Assembly: GCA_963805455.1 (NCBI GenBank)
Contig: CAWDUJ010000004.1
Span: 120,685 to 184,684, forward strand
Direction of reading: 5' to 3'
DNA: 64,000 bases
DNA from: VRUE01 sp963805455
GTDB taxonomy: Bacteria; Actinomycetota; Thermoleophilia; Solirubrobacterales; 70-9
Each line of letters opens with the position of its first letter. Within the stretch, counting starts at the first letter, position 1. Shown piece after piece: positions 10,378-19,190 of this stretch. The position numbers and the translations under genes are program-made. The notes below the pieces were generated by a model, which was not told the origin of the DNA, did not search any database, and saw only the letters and a program-made list of their open reading frames with translations.

Positions 10378-11298
10378 TCATCCAAGCGCCTCGGCGCCGG
10401 CGACAACCTCGAGGATCTCCTGCGTGATCTCGGACTGCCTGACCCGGTTCATTTCCAGGGTGAGGTCGTCCATGATCGTTTCGGCGTTCTCCGCCGCGTT
10501 CCGCATCGCGGTCATCCGCGCCCCCAGCTCGGAGGCGGCGGACTCGAGCAGAGCCCGATAGACCGAGATGTTCACGTACTCCGGGATCAGCTGGCCGAGC
10601 AGGATCTCGGCCTCGGGCTCGTACTCCCAGAGCGCCGAGGCCTGCGCCTTCTCGCCCTCGGTCTCCTCGCCCTCCGCCCCCTCGTCGCTGGCTCCCTCGC
10701 CGATCACCTCGGCCCGCTGCATCGGCAGCAGCGTCTGGCGCCAGACGTGCTGGGTCAGCGGTGAGACGTAGCGGTTGTAGACCAGTTCGACCCGGTCGAC
10801 CTCGCCGTCGACGTAGCGCGCGGTCAGCTCCTCGCCGATCTCGCGGGCGTTGGCGAAGGCGGGCCGGTCGGTGAACCCGATGTAGGTCCCGCTCAGCTCC
10901 TGTTTGCGGAAGGTCAACGCGGAGACGCCCTTGCGGCCGACCGCCGAGAACTCGGGCTCCACCCCGCGCTCGCGCAGCTCGCCGGCGAGCCGCATCCCGT
11001 CGCGGATGATGTTGGTGTTGAAGGCGCCCGCGAGGCCCCGGTCACCGGTGACGAGGAGCAGGCCGACGCGTTTTTCGGACTCGTGCTCTTCGAGGACCGG
11101 AACCCGGGGGACGCCGCCGGCGTGCTCGGCGGCCTGGCGGGTCAGCCTCCGCATCCCCTCCGCGTAGGGCCGCAGGGCCGCGATCCGCTGCTCGGCACGG
11201 CGCAGCCGCGCCGCGGCCACCATCTCCATCGCCCGCGTGATCTTGTTGATGTTTTTGATCGACGCGATGCGGCTTTTGACTTCCTTCTGAGATGCCAT
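10378..11298 (-). CDS. atpG: F-type ATP synthase gamma subunit
   Basis: 306 residues, the central stalk. The N-terminal helix reads EVKSRIASIKNINKITRAMEMVAAARL and the C-terminal helix contains ARMTAMRNAAENAETIMDDL, the two coiled-coil partners that rotate inside the hexamer. An acidic low-complexity loop near residues 190-215 (EGASDEGAEGEETEGE) is an insertion relative to many bacteria. ATG at 11298 places the N-terminal helix correctly; a 45-residue upstream extension of the frame is not conserved. Confidence 0.98.
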   Translation of the reverse strand: MASQKEVKSRIASIKNINKITRAMEMVAAARLRRAEQRIAALRPYAEGMRRLTRQAAEHAGGVPRVPVLEEHESEKRVGLLLVTGDRGLAGAFNTNIIRDGMRLAGELRERGVEPEFSAVGRKGVSALTFRKQELSGTYIGFTDRPAFANAREIGEELTARYVDGEVDRVELVYNRYVSPLTQHVWRQTLLPMQRAEVIGEGASDEGAEGEETEGEKAQASALWEYEPEAEILLGQLIPEYVNISVYRALLESAASELGARMTAMRNAAENAETIMDDLTLEMNRVRQSEITQEILEVVAGAEALG

Positions 11299-11465
11299 CA
11301 GGCGGGCGCCTTCCCGGCGACGTGCGGGCGGGTCGCCCATCTGTCCGAGCAGATCAAGAACGCAGGGTGATGCCTTTGGTGGTGCCAAAGGCGAGCCCGA
11401 GGACGCCGATATGCGAAGCGACAGGTGGGTCATCCGAATGTGGGTGGTCGGGGAGGCGGCCGCCT
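11299..11465 (-). other. 167-base gap between atpA and atpG
   Basis: An unusually long gap for an ATP synthase operon. It contains a perfect eight-base-pair hairpin (GCCTTTGG/CCAAAGGC near 11370-11390). It could tune the relative expression of alpha and gamma; no gene is visible. Confidence 0.4.
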
Positions 11466-13112
11466 TCAGGCGGGTGCCGCCTCCGCCTCCCCCTTGGCCT
11501 CCTCGGCCTCCTCCTCGACGCGGGAGCCCTTTTCGCGCTCCTCGGCCGAGACGATGCGGTCGGACTCGCCGGCCTCGACCGGGTCGCCGTGCTCGTCGAA
11601 GTCGGGGCCGAAGTCGTCGACGAAATCGGCGATCGCCTTGCCGAGTGCCTCCTCGTCGTCCTCCTCGAGCTTGCCGGTCTCTTCGATCCGGTCCAGCAGC
11701 TCGGCATTCTCGGAGTGGAGCCGGACCCGGAGGTCGGCGAGGAACTCGCCGACGCGCTCGGTTTTGATCCGGTCGAGATAGCCGCCGGTGCCGGAGAAGA
11801 TCGAGGCGACCTGATCGGCGACCGAGAGTGGGTCGCGCTCTTTCTGTTTCAGCAGCTCGACCAGCCGTTCGCCGCGGTTGAGCGATTTCTGGGTCTCGGG
11901 GTCGAGCTCGGAGCCGAACTGGGCGAAGGCCTCGAGGTCGCGGTACTGGGAGAGATCGAGGCGCAGTTTCCCGGCGACCTTCTTCATCGCCTTGGTCTGC
12001 GCGTTGCCACCGACCCGGGAGACCGAGATGCCGACGTTGATCGCCGGCCGCACGCCCGAGTTGAAGAGGTCCGACTCGAGGAAGATCTGGCCGTCGGTGA
12101 TCGAGATGACGTTGGTCGGGATGTAGGCCGACACGTCGGAGGCCTGCGTCTCGATGATCGGCAGCGCCGTCAGCGAGCCGCCACCGAGCTCGTCGTTCAA
12201 TTTCACCGCCCGCTCGAGCAGCCGCGAGTGCAGGTAGAAGACGTCACCCGGGTAGGCCTCGCGACCCGGCGGGCGCCGCAGCAGGAGTGACATTTGGCGA
12301 TACGCATAAGCGTGTTTGGTGAGGTCGTCGTAGACGCAGAGGGCGGCTTTGCCGTTGTAGAGGAAGTGCTCGCCCATCGCGCAGCCGGCGTAGGGCGCGA
12401 TGTACTTGATCGGTGCCGCCTCGTCGGCGGGAGCGGCGACGATGATCGTGTTCTCCATCGCCCCGTTCTCCTCGAGGACCTCCTTGAGCTGGACGACGGT
12501 CGACATCCGCTGCCCGATCGCGACGTAGATGCAGATCAGGTCCTTGTCGCGGTTGTTGATGATCGTGTCGATCGCGATCGCCGTCTTCCCGGTCTGGCGA
12601 TCGCCGATGATCAGCTCTCGCTGGCCACGGCCGATCGGGATCATCCCGTCGATCGACATCAGGCCGGTCTGGACCGGCTCCTCGACCGGCTGGCGCTCGA
12701 CCACGCCGGGGGCTTTGAACTCGGCCGGGCGGGTCTCTGTGGTGTCGATGTCGCCCTTGTCGTCGAGCGGCCGCCCGAGCGGGTCGACCAGGCGCCCCAG
12801 CAGGGCGTCGCCGACCGGGATCTCCAGCAGGTGGCCTGTGCGTTTGACGGTGTCGCCCTCGACGATCTTTTCCCACTCGCCGAACATCACGGCACCGACG
12901 TTGTCGGCCTCGAGGTTGAGCGCGAGTCCGGTCACCCCATGCGGCAGCTCCAGCATCTCCAGCGCCATGCAGTTGTCGAGGCCGTGGATGCGGGCTATGC
13001 CGTCGGCGACCGACAGCACCGTGCCGACCTCGGTGAGGTCGGCGCTCGCCGTGTCCATGCCCTCGATCCTCTCCCTGAGAATCGATGCGATCTCGTCCGG
13101 CTTGATCTCCAT
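11466..13112 (-). CDS. atpA: F-type ATP synthase alpha subunit
   Basis: 548 residues, the regulatory nucleotide-binding subunit. Family landmarks: GTVLSVADGIARIHGLDN in the N-terminal barrel, Walker A GDRQTGKTAIAIDTI, and the segment PAINVGISVSRVGGNAQTKAMK. The protein is longer than the usual ~505-515 residues because of a highly charged C-terminal tail (about the last 45 residues, rich in Glu and Ala, ending EAEAAPA). The tail is probably disordered. ATG start. Confidence 0.99.
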   Translation of the reverse strand: MEIKPDEIASILRERIEGMDTASADLTEVGTVLSVADGIARIHGLDNCMALEMLELPHGVTGLALNLEADNVGAVMFGEWEKIVEGDTVKRTGHLLEIPVGDALLGRLVDPLGRPLDDKGDIDTTETRPAEFKAPGVVERQPVEEPVQTGLMSIDGMIPIGRGQRELIIGDRQTGKTAIAIDTIINNRDKDLICIYVAIGQRMSTVVQLKEVLEENGAMENTIIVAAPADEAAPIKYIAPYAGCAMGEHFLYNGKAALCVYDDLTKHAYAYRQMSLLLRRPPGREAYPGDVFYLHSRLLERAVKLNDELGGGSLTALPIIETQASDVSAYIPTNVISITDGQIFLESDLFNSGVRPAINVGISVSRVGGNAQTKAMKKVAGKLRLDLSQYRDLEAFAQFGSELDPETQKSLNRGERLVELLKQKERDPLSVADQVASIFSGTGGYLDRIKTERVGEFLADLRVRLHSENAELLDRIEETGKLEEDDEEALGKAIADFVDDFGPDFDEHGDPVEAGESDRIVSAEEREKGSRVEEEAEEAKGEAEAAPA

Positions 13113-13133
13113 TGGGTGCTCTTTTTCCCTTCC

Positions 13134-13670
13134 TTACGCCGCCTGCGCGACGCTCTTTCGAAGTTTCTCCAGGCGACTGCGGATGCTGGCGTCGAGAACC
13201 ATGTTGCCCACCTGCAGGACGATCCCGCCGAGGATCTGGCCGTCGACGCGACTCGCCAGCTCGACCTTCTGGCCGGTCTGGCGCTCGACCTCGGCCCCGA
13301 CCTTCTCGACCACCGCGGGGTCGAGCTCGACCGCGCTGGTCACGGTCACGTCGAGGCGCTTGTTCTCCTCCTTCCAGAGCTGCTCAAAGCGGCTCCGGAT
13401 GCGGAAGATCTCGGTCATGCGGTGTTTTTCGATCAGCAGCTCGAGGAAGTTGACCAGCTCCTTGTCGGCGCCGGTGACTGCCCGGTGGAGCCCCTCGATC
13501 TTCTCCTTGGAGGAGAAGTAGGGGCTGAACAGGAAGACCTGCAGCTCGCGCTCGGCCCCGACCGCGTCCGCGAACTGGCCGAGCTCGTCGCCGATCGCGT
13601 CGAGCTTGCCATGTTCCTTGGCCACGTCGAACAGGGCCTCGGCATATACCCGGGGGGCCTCCTGCGCCAT
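13134..13670 (-). CDS. atpH: F-type ATP synthase delta subunit
   Basis: 178 residues. The N-terminal helical domain reads PRVYAEALFDVAKEHGKLDA, the usual start of OSCP/delta proteins, and the C-terminus shows SRVDGQILGGIVLQVGN, the conserved strand pair. It joins the peripheral stalk to the top of F1. ATG start overlaps the atpF stop by one base (TGATG), implying translational coupling. Confidence 0.97.
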   Translation of the reverse strand: MAQEAPRVYAEALFDVAKEHGKLDAIGDELGQFADAVGAERELQVFLFSPYFSSKEKIEGLHRAVTGADKELVNFLELLIEKHRMTEIFRIRSRFEQLWKEENKRLDVTVTSAVELDPAVVEKVGAEVERQTGQKVELASRVDGQILGGIVLQVGNMVLDASIRSRLEKLRKSVAQAA

Positions 13671-14260
13671 CAGTTTCTCTCGGACCCCGAGAGGCTGGTG
13701 AAGTCGACCTCGCTCAGCGCCTCCTCGACCAGGCGGCGCTGGTCATCGTCGTCGAGCGACTTGCGGGTCACCTTCTCGGTCGCGAGGACGGTCAGGTCGG
13801 CGACCTCCTTGCGGATCTGCTGCAGCGAGCGCCGGGTCTCGCCTTCGATGTCGCGTTTGGCCTGGGAGACCAGCTCCTCGCGTTTCTCCTTGCCCGCCGA
13901 TGTGGCCTCGGATTCCGCGGTTTCGGCCGCTTTGCGAGCGCGGGCCATGATGTCGTCGGCCTGCTCGCGGGCCTCGGCGAGGCGCGCCCGGTACTCCTCG
14001 AGCAGCTCGTCTGACTCCTTGCGCTGGCGTTCCGCCGCCTCGATCGACTCAGCGATCGTTTTGGCCCGTTTATCCAGCGCCGCCTGGATTTTCGGGAAGG
14101 CGAGCTTGCTCAATACCCACATCGTGAACAGGAACAGCACCAGCGTCCAGATCATCAGCCCGAGCCCGGGAGAGACCAGGAAGCTGCCGCCTTCTTCTTC
14201 CCCCGCCGCCTCAGCGGCAAAGACCAGGAAGCCCGCTATTTCACCGAGGATCAGCTCCAC
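13670..14260 (-). CDS. atpF: F-type ATP synthase b subunit
   Basis: 196 residues. One N-terminal membrane segment (about residues 30-50, LGLMIWTLVLFLFTMWVL) is followed by a long charged coiled coil (residues ~65-170) forming the peripheral stalk. The motif FPKIQAALDKRAKTIAESIEAA is typical. GTG start 9 bases after the atpE stop. Confidence 0.97.
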   Translation of the reverse strand: MELILGEIAGFLVFAAEAAGEEEGGSFLVSPGLGLMIWTLVLFLFTMWVLSKLAFPKIQAALDKRAKTIAESIEAAERQRKESDELLEEYRARLAEAREQADDIMARARKAAETAESEATSAGKEKREELVSQAKRDIEGETRRSLQQIRKEVADLTVLATEKVTRKSLDDDDQRRLVEEALSEVDFTSLSGSERN

Positions 14261-14269
14261 TGGTCCGGC

Positions 14270-14536
14270 CTAGAGGAAGAAGGCGATGAGGCCGAAGATG
14301 AACGTGTAGAAGGCGACGGCCTCGGTCAGGGCGAAGCCGAGCCAACGAATGCTCTGGAGCTCGTCTTTCATCTCAGGCTGGCGGGCGACTGACTCGATCT
14401 CCTTGCCGAAGATGAATCCGATGCCGATACCGGCACCGATCGAGCCGAGCCCGGCGCCGACGCCGAGCGCGATCGCCTTGCCGGCCGATTCGATCCCTTC
14501 GTCTGAGATCGCGGCGGCAATTGGGGACAGGTCCAT
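14270..14536 (-). CDS. atpE: F-type ATP synthase c subunit (proteolipid)
   Basis: 88 residues forming two membrane helices. The first helix carries the glycine ladder GVGAGLGSIGAGIGIGF, the polar loop is RQPE, and the second helix has the ion-carrying Glu in GFALTEAVAFY. No extra sodium-binding residues are obvious, so proton coupling is likely. ATG start. Confidence 0.98.
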   Translation of the reverse strand: MDLSPIAAAISDEGIESAGKAIALGVGAGLGSIGAGIGIGFIFGKEIESVARQPEMKDELQSIRWLGFALTEAVAFYTFIFGLIAFFL

Positions 14537-14553
14537 TGAACAGCTCTCCTTTT

Positions 14554-15501
14554 CTAGTGGCTGGCGGAGACTGCTCCGCCGATGTAGATCGCGGTCAGGG
14601 TCGAGAAGATAAAAGCCTGGAGGGTGGCGATAAGACCGACCTCGAGGATGAAGAAGAAGAAGGCGAGGGGGAAGGTGAGGGCGCCGAGCGCGGCGATCCC
14701 GAGCAGAACCGCGAGCCCGCCGCCCATGAACAGCAGCAGCAGGTGACCCGCGAGGATGTTGGCGAAGAGCCGCACCGAGAGCGAGATCAGGCGGGCGAAG
14801 TGGGAGATCGCCTCGATCACGAAGATGAACCCCTTCGCGAGCGGGTTCATGTCCTCGAGACCGGGCGGCAGCCAGCTCGCCAGATACTTGAAGAGGCCCT
14901 TGGCCCGGATCCCTTCGACGTGGTAGGAGACCCAGACGACGAGCGTCAGGACCAGCGGGATCGAGAGGTTGGCGGTCGCCGCGTAGAGGGCGAAGGAGGG
15001 GACCGCGATGCCGAGGATGTCGACCGTGTGCTCGGTGTTGGTCGGCAGCGGTATGAACCCGATCATGTTCGAGAACCAGATGAAGAAGAAGAGGGCGCCG
15101 AGGAAGGGGAACCAGCGGATCGCCGTCGCCGAGTCGAGGTTGCCGCCGGTGATGTTGTTCTTGGTCAGGTCGTAAGCAACCTCGACCGCTGTCTGGACCC
15201 GGTTCGGTTTCTGCGCCATCCGGTTCGCGATCCAGGTCATCGCCACGACCGTCAGGGCGCTGGCGAGGAGGAGGTAGAAGACGGCCTTGTTGATGCTGAG
15301 GTCGATCCCGCCGAGTTCGATCGAGACCCAGGGTTCGAGTTTGAACTCGTTCTGGGGCTGGAAGGCTTCGTTCTTGCCGTCGCTGCCGAAGATCAGCCCG
15401 AGCAGGATCGCGATCCCGAGGTAGACGCCGGCGCCGATGAGGAATTTCGCTTTGGTCGAGAGCCCGCGCTTCTCAGCGGCGGCGTCGACGGTGGCCTCCA
15501 C
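14554..15501 (-). CDS. atpB: F-type ATP synthase a subunit
   Basis: 315 residues with five or six membrane segments. The essential Arg lies in LISLSVRLFANILAGH, facing the c-ring Glu. A non-conserved N-terminal part of about 70 residues precedes the core. GTG start; it follows the subunit-I-like gene after a single base. Order a, c, b, delta, alpha, gamma, beta, epsilon is the bacterial standard. Confidence 0.98.
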   Translation of the reverse strand: MEATVDAAAEKRGLSTKAKFLIGAGVYLGIAILLGLIFGSDGKNEAFQPQNEFKLEPWVSIELGGIDLSINKAVFYLLLASALTVVAMTWIANRMAQKPNRVQTAVEVAYDLTKNNITGGNLDSATAIRWFPFLGALFFFIWFSNMIGFIPLPTNTEHTVDILGIAVPSFALYAATANLSIPLVLTLVVWVSYHVEGIRAKGLFKYLASWLPPGLEDMNPLAKGFIFVIEAISHFARLISLSVRLFANILAGHLLLLFMGGGLAVLLGIAALGALTFPLAFFFFILEVGLIATLQAFIFSTLTAIYIGGAVSASH

Positions 15502-15502
15502 G

Positions 15503-15874
15503 CTAGGACACCTTGCCTTCCGGCTCGAGCAGGTAGGCGATCCCCTGGGCGGCGAAGGAGACGGTGAAGAGGACCAGCAGCAGCAGGGTCGCCGCCAGCC
15601 CGGTTTCGCGGTCGGCGATGCCGGCTAGGAGCGCCGCGGTGACCATCAGCCAGACCCGGCCCAGGGTCGACGCGGCCAGGGTTCCCATCGCTTTCTGGCG
15701 GTTCCCGTTCTCCAGCGCGGTCGCGATCCGGCGGCCGGCGAGGACCTGGATTCCGCGCTGCGCAACCCACGCCGCGGCGGCGACGGCAAAGCCGAGGATC
15801 GGCCAACCGGCAACGATAAAAACCGCGAGCGCGGCTGCCAGGACCATCAGGTCGACGTTCTTAGGAGGAGACAT
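15503..15874 (-). CDS. small membrane protein at the AtpI position
   Basis: 123 residues with about four hydrophobic segments (residues ~8-25, 28-42, 75-92, 95-115). Position immediately upstream of atpB and the membrane topology fit ATP synthase subunit I, which helps assemble the c-ring; sequence identity to known AtpI proteins is too weak to confirm by eye. ATG at 15874 has no clear ribosome site and is preceded by a hairpin with a TTTT run. Confidence 0.65.
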   Translation of the reverse strand: MSPPKNVDLMVLAAALAVFIVAGWPILGFAVAAAAWVAQRGIQVLAGRRIATALENGNRQKAMGTLAASTLGRVWLMVTAALLAGIADRETGLAATLLLLVLFTVSFAAQGIAYLLEPEGKVS

Positions 15875-15906
15875 AAAATCCGCCCGGCACGGGACGAGCG
15901 GGCGGA
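15875..15906 (-). terminator. intrinsic terminator-like hairpin between the WecA-like gene and the ATP synthase operon
   Basis: A perfect eight-base-pair stem (15879-15886 with 15899-15906, TCCGCCCG/CGGGCGGA), 12-base loop, then TTTT on the minus strand directly before the ATG of the subunit-I-like gene. It probably ends transcription from the WecA-like gene, or acts as an attenuator in the operon leader. Confidence 0.5.
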
Positions 15907-15970
15907 ATCGCGACTATATCCGAAAAGTGCCGCTATCCGCTTTCTAGAGCCAGTTTCGTGACGGTTGCCA

Positions 15971-17245
15971 CTACCGCCCGGGACCCGGTGTCGGGTCCGG
16001 ATCGAGGGCCTCGAACTCGCCCGTCTCGGGATCGATCGCCGGAAAATTCCCGGTCTCGAGCTCGCGTTCGACCGCGCGATTGACCGCATCCGGCTCCGGG
16101 ACCGGCCTGCCGGCGTCCTTCCGCAGCCCGACGAGCTGGCGCAGCCGCGCCTGGCGGAGCTTGAGGATCTCGAGAACCTCGACCAGATAGACGCTCGCCG
16201 CAAGCGCGAGGAGGCCGAAGAAGATCATCACCGCGCTCCAGAAGAAGTCGAAGTTGCCGTGGTTGTCGCTGTAGGGGACGAAGCGCAGCGCCAGCGCCAG
16301 CGCCGCCATCACCACCGTCCAGCCGTAGAGGTAGGCGAGCGTGCGCCGCTGTGAGAACCCGATGTCGGCCATCCGATGGTGGAAGTGCCAGCGGTCGGCT
16401 CGGTAGATCGGCCGCCTGTATTTGAGCCGCTTGGCGACGACGAACCCGGTGTCGAGGATCGGCACCGCGAGGATGATCAACGGGAGGAACAGAGCGATCA
16501 CCGCGTTCGTCTTCAGCGCTCCCTGGATCGCCACCACCCCCAGCAGGAACCCGAGCAGGTTGGATCCGGTGTCGCCCATGAAGGTGGTCGCCGGCGGGAA
16601 GCCGTGGCGGAGGAAGCCGAGCGATGCCCCGGCGGTGAGCGCGGCCAGCACCCCGGCCGCGTTGCGGTCGAGCGAGAGCGCGATCACCGCCAGGGTCACG
16701 CCGGAGATCAGGCAGACCCCCGCGGCGAGGCCGTCGACGCCGTCGATCAGGTTGATGACGTTGATCACGGCGACGATCCCAACCACGGTGCCGACGTCAC
16801 CGAGGTCGATCGAGCCGGAGCCGGGCAGGCCGATCAACTCGACCGAGCCGGGGTCGAGGGCTCCGAGGAACGGGAAGGTGAAGCTTTCGACGGTGACCCC
16901 GGCCGTGACCGGGACGATCACCGCGATCGTCTGGCCGAGCAGCTTCCACCCCGCCCCGAGGTCGTAGACGTCGTCGAGGAAGCCGACGGCGGTGATCAGG
17001 ACGGCGCCGATCAGGATCGTCCTCGTCTCGGCATCCCAGGGAAGCCAAATCAACGCGGCGACGAGGACCGCGACGAGGATCGCGAGCCCCCCGAGCTTCG
17101 GGGTCGGCGCCGCGTGCAGGGAGCGTTCGTTGGGGAAGTCGATCGCGCCGACCCGGCGCGCGAGGCGGTCGGTGACCGGGACCAACAGCAGCGCCAGGAC
17201 GCCCGCGAGCAGGAATGCGAATAGCGCGTCGAGGCTAGCGGGCAT
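15971..17245 (-). CDS. undecaprenyl-phosphate N-acetylhexosamine-1-phosphate transferase (WecA/MraY family)
   Basis: 424 residues and about eleven membrane segments. Family landmarks are NERSLHAAPTPKLGGLAIL at the N-terminus, LGFLDDVYDL-type residues (VGFLDDVYDLG) that place the Mg-binding Asp pair, NLIDGVDGLAAG, FMGDTGSNLLGF, and the basic loop DRWHFHHRMADIGFSQRR typical of WecA-type rather than MraY enzymes. It starts lipid-linked glycan assembly on the membrane. A soluble Pro/Glu tail of ~60 residues is extra. ATG start; overlaps the asnB stop by 11 bases. Confidence 0.93.
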   Translation of the reverse strand: MPASLDALFAFLLAGVLALLLVPVTDRLARRVGAIDFPNERSLHAAPTPKLGGLAILVAVLVAALIWLPWDAETRTILIGAVLITAVGFLDDVYDLGAGWKLLGQTIAVIVPVTAGVTVESFTFPFLGALDPGSVELIGLPGSGSIDLGDVGTVVGIVAVINVINLIDGVDGLAAGVCLISGVTLAVIALSLDRNAAGVLAALTAGASLGFLRHGFPPATTFMGDTGSNLLGFLLGVVAIQGALKTNAVIALFLPLIILAVPILDTGFVVAKRLKYRRPIYRADRWHFHHRMADIGFSQRRTLAYLYGWTVVMAALALALRFVPYSDNHGNFDFFWSAVMIFFGLLALAASVYLVEVLEILKLRQARLRQLVGLRKDAGRPVPEPDAVNRAVERELETGNFPAIDPETGEFEALDPDPTPGPGR

Positions 17246-19097
17246 ACCGATCGAACCAGAGTGTGAACGACATCAGGCCCCAGAGCTGACGGCTGAGGTC
17301 CTCCTTGCCGGAGCAGTGGCGGTCGAGGATCGGGGTGACGACCGCGGGGTCGAGGCAGCCCTGTCGCTCAAGCGTCGCGGTCGAGAGGGTCTCGCGGGCA
17401 AACGGCTCTAGCGGGCCGCGCAGCCAGGCCGCGAGCGGGATCGAGAACCCCTGCTTGGGCCCGCTGACGATCTCCTTCGGCAGCAGCGGCGCCAGCGCCT
17501 GGCGCAGGAGCCGCTTCTTGGCGAAGCCCCTGACCTTGAGCGGCGTCGCCAGGCCGAGCGCGAATTCGGCCACCCGCTGGTCGAGGAATGGGACCCGCAG
17601 CTCGAGCGAGTGAGCCATGCTCGAGCGGTCGGTCTTGACCAGCAGGTCGTCGACCATGTAGATGCCGAGGTCGAGGTCCTGGAGGCGGGCCAGCGGCTCG
17701 GCGCCCTCGGTCTCGGCGTAGCGCTCGCGGAGCAGGTCGACCGGGTCCCAGCCGCTCCCCCCTCCGCTCACCAGCGAGGCCCGGATCGGCGCCGGAAAGA
17801 TCTCCTTCCAAGCGTGGTGGCGCTCGAGCGCCGGCAGGCGGGCACCGCGGACGAATTTCTTCGCTTTGTAGTCGAGGCTCACCTTCGAGTCGGAGCTCGG
17901 CAGGGCCTCGACCAGCGGCGCCGCCAGGGCGGCCAGCGGCGCCACCTTCGGGGCCAGCAGGTCGGCGACGTAGGTGTAGTAGCCGCCAAAGAGCTCGTCG
18001 CCTCCCTCGCCCGAGAGGGCCACCTTGACCTCGCCCGCGGCCAGTTGCGAGACGAGGTAGGTCGGGACGGCGGAGGAGTCGCCGAACGGCTCGTCAAAGG
18101 CCTCGACCAGGCTCGGCAGCAGCTCGGCCGCGTCGGGGCGGAGGATCAGCTCGTGGTGATCCGTGCGGTAGCGGGCGGCGATCATCCGGGCCCGCTCGAG
18201 CTCGTCGAAGCTCGCCTCCTCGAATCCGATCGAGAAGGTCCGAACCGGCTCCGAGGACTCGCCTGCGGCAAGCGCCGTCAGCCCGGCCGAGTCGACCCCT
18301 CCGGAAAGCAGGACGCCGACGGGGACATCGGCGACGAGGTGGGCGCGGACCGAGTCCCGGAGCGTCTCGCGCAGCTCGTCCGCCAGCTGCCCGGCGGGCC
18401 CGCTGCGGACCTCACCGGCGGGAGCCGGGCTCGGCCGCGCGTAGCGCCGGATCGCGATCTCGCCTTCTCGCCATGCGAGCGTCGAGCCCGGCGGCAGCTT
18501 CCGCGCCTCGGCGAAGATCGTCATCGGCGCCGGGACCGAGTTGAAGGTCAGGAAAGCAGCGACGGCGTGGGGGTCGATCTGGCGTGAGAACCCGGGCTGC
18601 TCGAGCATCGCCTTCAGCTCCGAGGCAAACGACAGTGTCCCGTCGGCGAGACGGTAGAAGAGCGGCTTGATCCCGAACCGGTCGCGGGCGAGGAGCAGGC
18701 GCGAGGAGCGGGAGTCCCAGACGGCGATCGCGAACATCCCCCGCAGGCGCTCGACGAACTCGTCGCCGTGCTCCTCGTACATGTGAACCAGGACCTCGGT
18801 GTCGGAGGCGGTCGCGAAGCGGTGGCCGCTGCGCTCCAGCTCCCGGCGCAGCTCGCGGTAGTTGTAGATCTCGCCGTTCTGGACGACGACGACGGTGCCG
18901 TCCTCGTTGGCGATCGGCTGGGTCCCGCCCTCGAGGTCGATGATCGAGAGCCTCCTCGCCGCCAGCGCAACCGGTCCCTCGGCGTGGAGGCCGTCGCTGT
19001 CGGGTCCCCGGTGGACGAGGCGAGCGCTCATCCGCCTCACCACGTCACGGTCCGGGCGGTCTCCGTTCGCGGTCACGAGGCCGCAGATGCCGCACAT
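17235..19097 (-). CDS. asnB: asparagine synthase, glutamine-hydrolysing
   Basis: 620 residues. ATG at 19097 gives MCGICGLV, so Cys2 becomes the N-terminal nucleophile after Met removal; an 11-residue upstream extension would block it and is rejected. The glutaminase domain (RGPDSDG; ENGTVV-type and NGEIYNYRELR) spans ~1-200 and the synthetase domain has the ATP pyrophosphatase loop LLSGGVDSAGL and SGEGGDELFGGY. It converts Asp, Gln and ATP to Asn. Located among envelope-glycan genes, an amidotransferase role in surface-molecule modification is also possible. Confidence 0.95.
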   Translation of the reverse strand: MCGICGLVTANGDRPDRDVVRRMSARLVHRGPDSDGLHAEGPVALAARRLSIIDLEGGTQPIANEDGTVVVVQNGEIYNYRELRRELERSGHRFATASDTEVLVHMYEEHGDEFVERLRGMFAIAVWDSRSSRLLLARDRFGIKPLFYRLADGTLSFASELKAMLEQPGFSRQIDPHAVAAFLTFNSVPAPMTIFAEARKLPPGSTLAWREGEIAIRRYARPSPAPAGEVRSGPAGQLADELRETLRDSVRAHLVADVPVGVLLSGGVDSAGLTALAAGESSEPVRTFSIGFEEASFDELERARMIAARYRTDHHELILRPDAAELLPSLVEAFDEPFGDSSAVPTYLVSQLAAGEVKVALSGEGGDELFGGYYTYVADLLAPKVAPLAALAAPLVEALPSSDSKVSLDYKAKKFVRGARLPALERHHAWKEIFPAPIRASLVSGGGSGWDPVDLLRERYAETEGAEPLARLQDLDLGIYMVDDLLVKTDRSSMAHSLELRVPFLDQRVAEFALGLATPLKVRGFAKKRLLRQALAPLLPKEIVSGPKQGFSIPLAAWLRGPLEPFARETLSTATLERQGCLDPAVVTPILDRHCSGKEDLSRQLWGLMSFTLWFDRYAR

Positions 19098-19132
19098 GCA
19101 GCGGCAGTCTGTCAGCCGCGCCCGCGCCAACC

Positions 19133-19184
19133 GGACGTGCCGGTTGTTAGGTACCCATAGTGGCCCCTAACAACCGGCACGTCC
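19133..19184. repeat. 19-base-pair perfect inverted repeat (hairpin, 14-base loop)
   Basis: GGACGTGCCGGTTGTTAGG at 19133-19151 is matched perfectly by its complement at 19166-19184. It occupies the 93-base gap between the asnB start and the sugar transferase stop. No U-tract follows on either strand. It could be a Rho-independent-like terminator for the upstream transcript or a regulatory or mobile hairpin. Confidence 0.7.
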
Positions 19185-19190
19185 CTCGGG

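Noticed and set aside
12294..14273. A 659-codon plus-strand frame across atpA-atpF
   Set aside because: Antisense to four well-supported ATP synthase genes.
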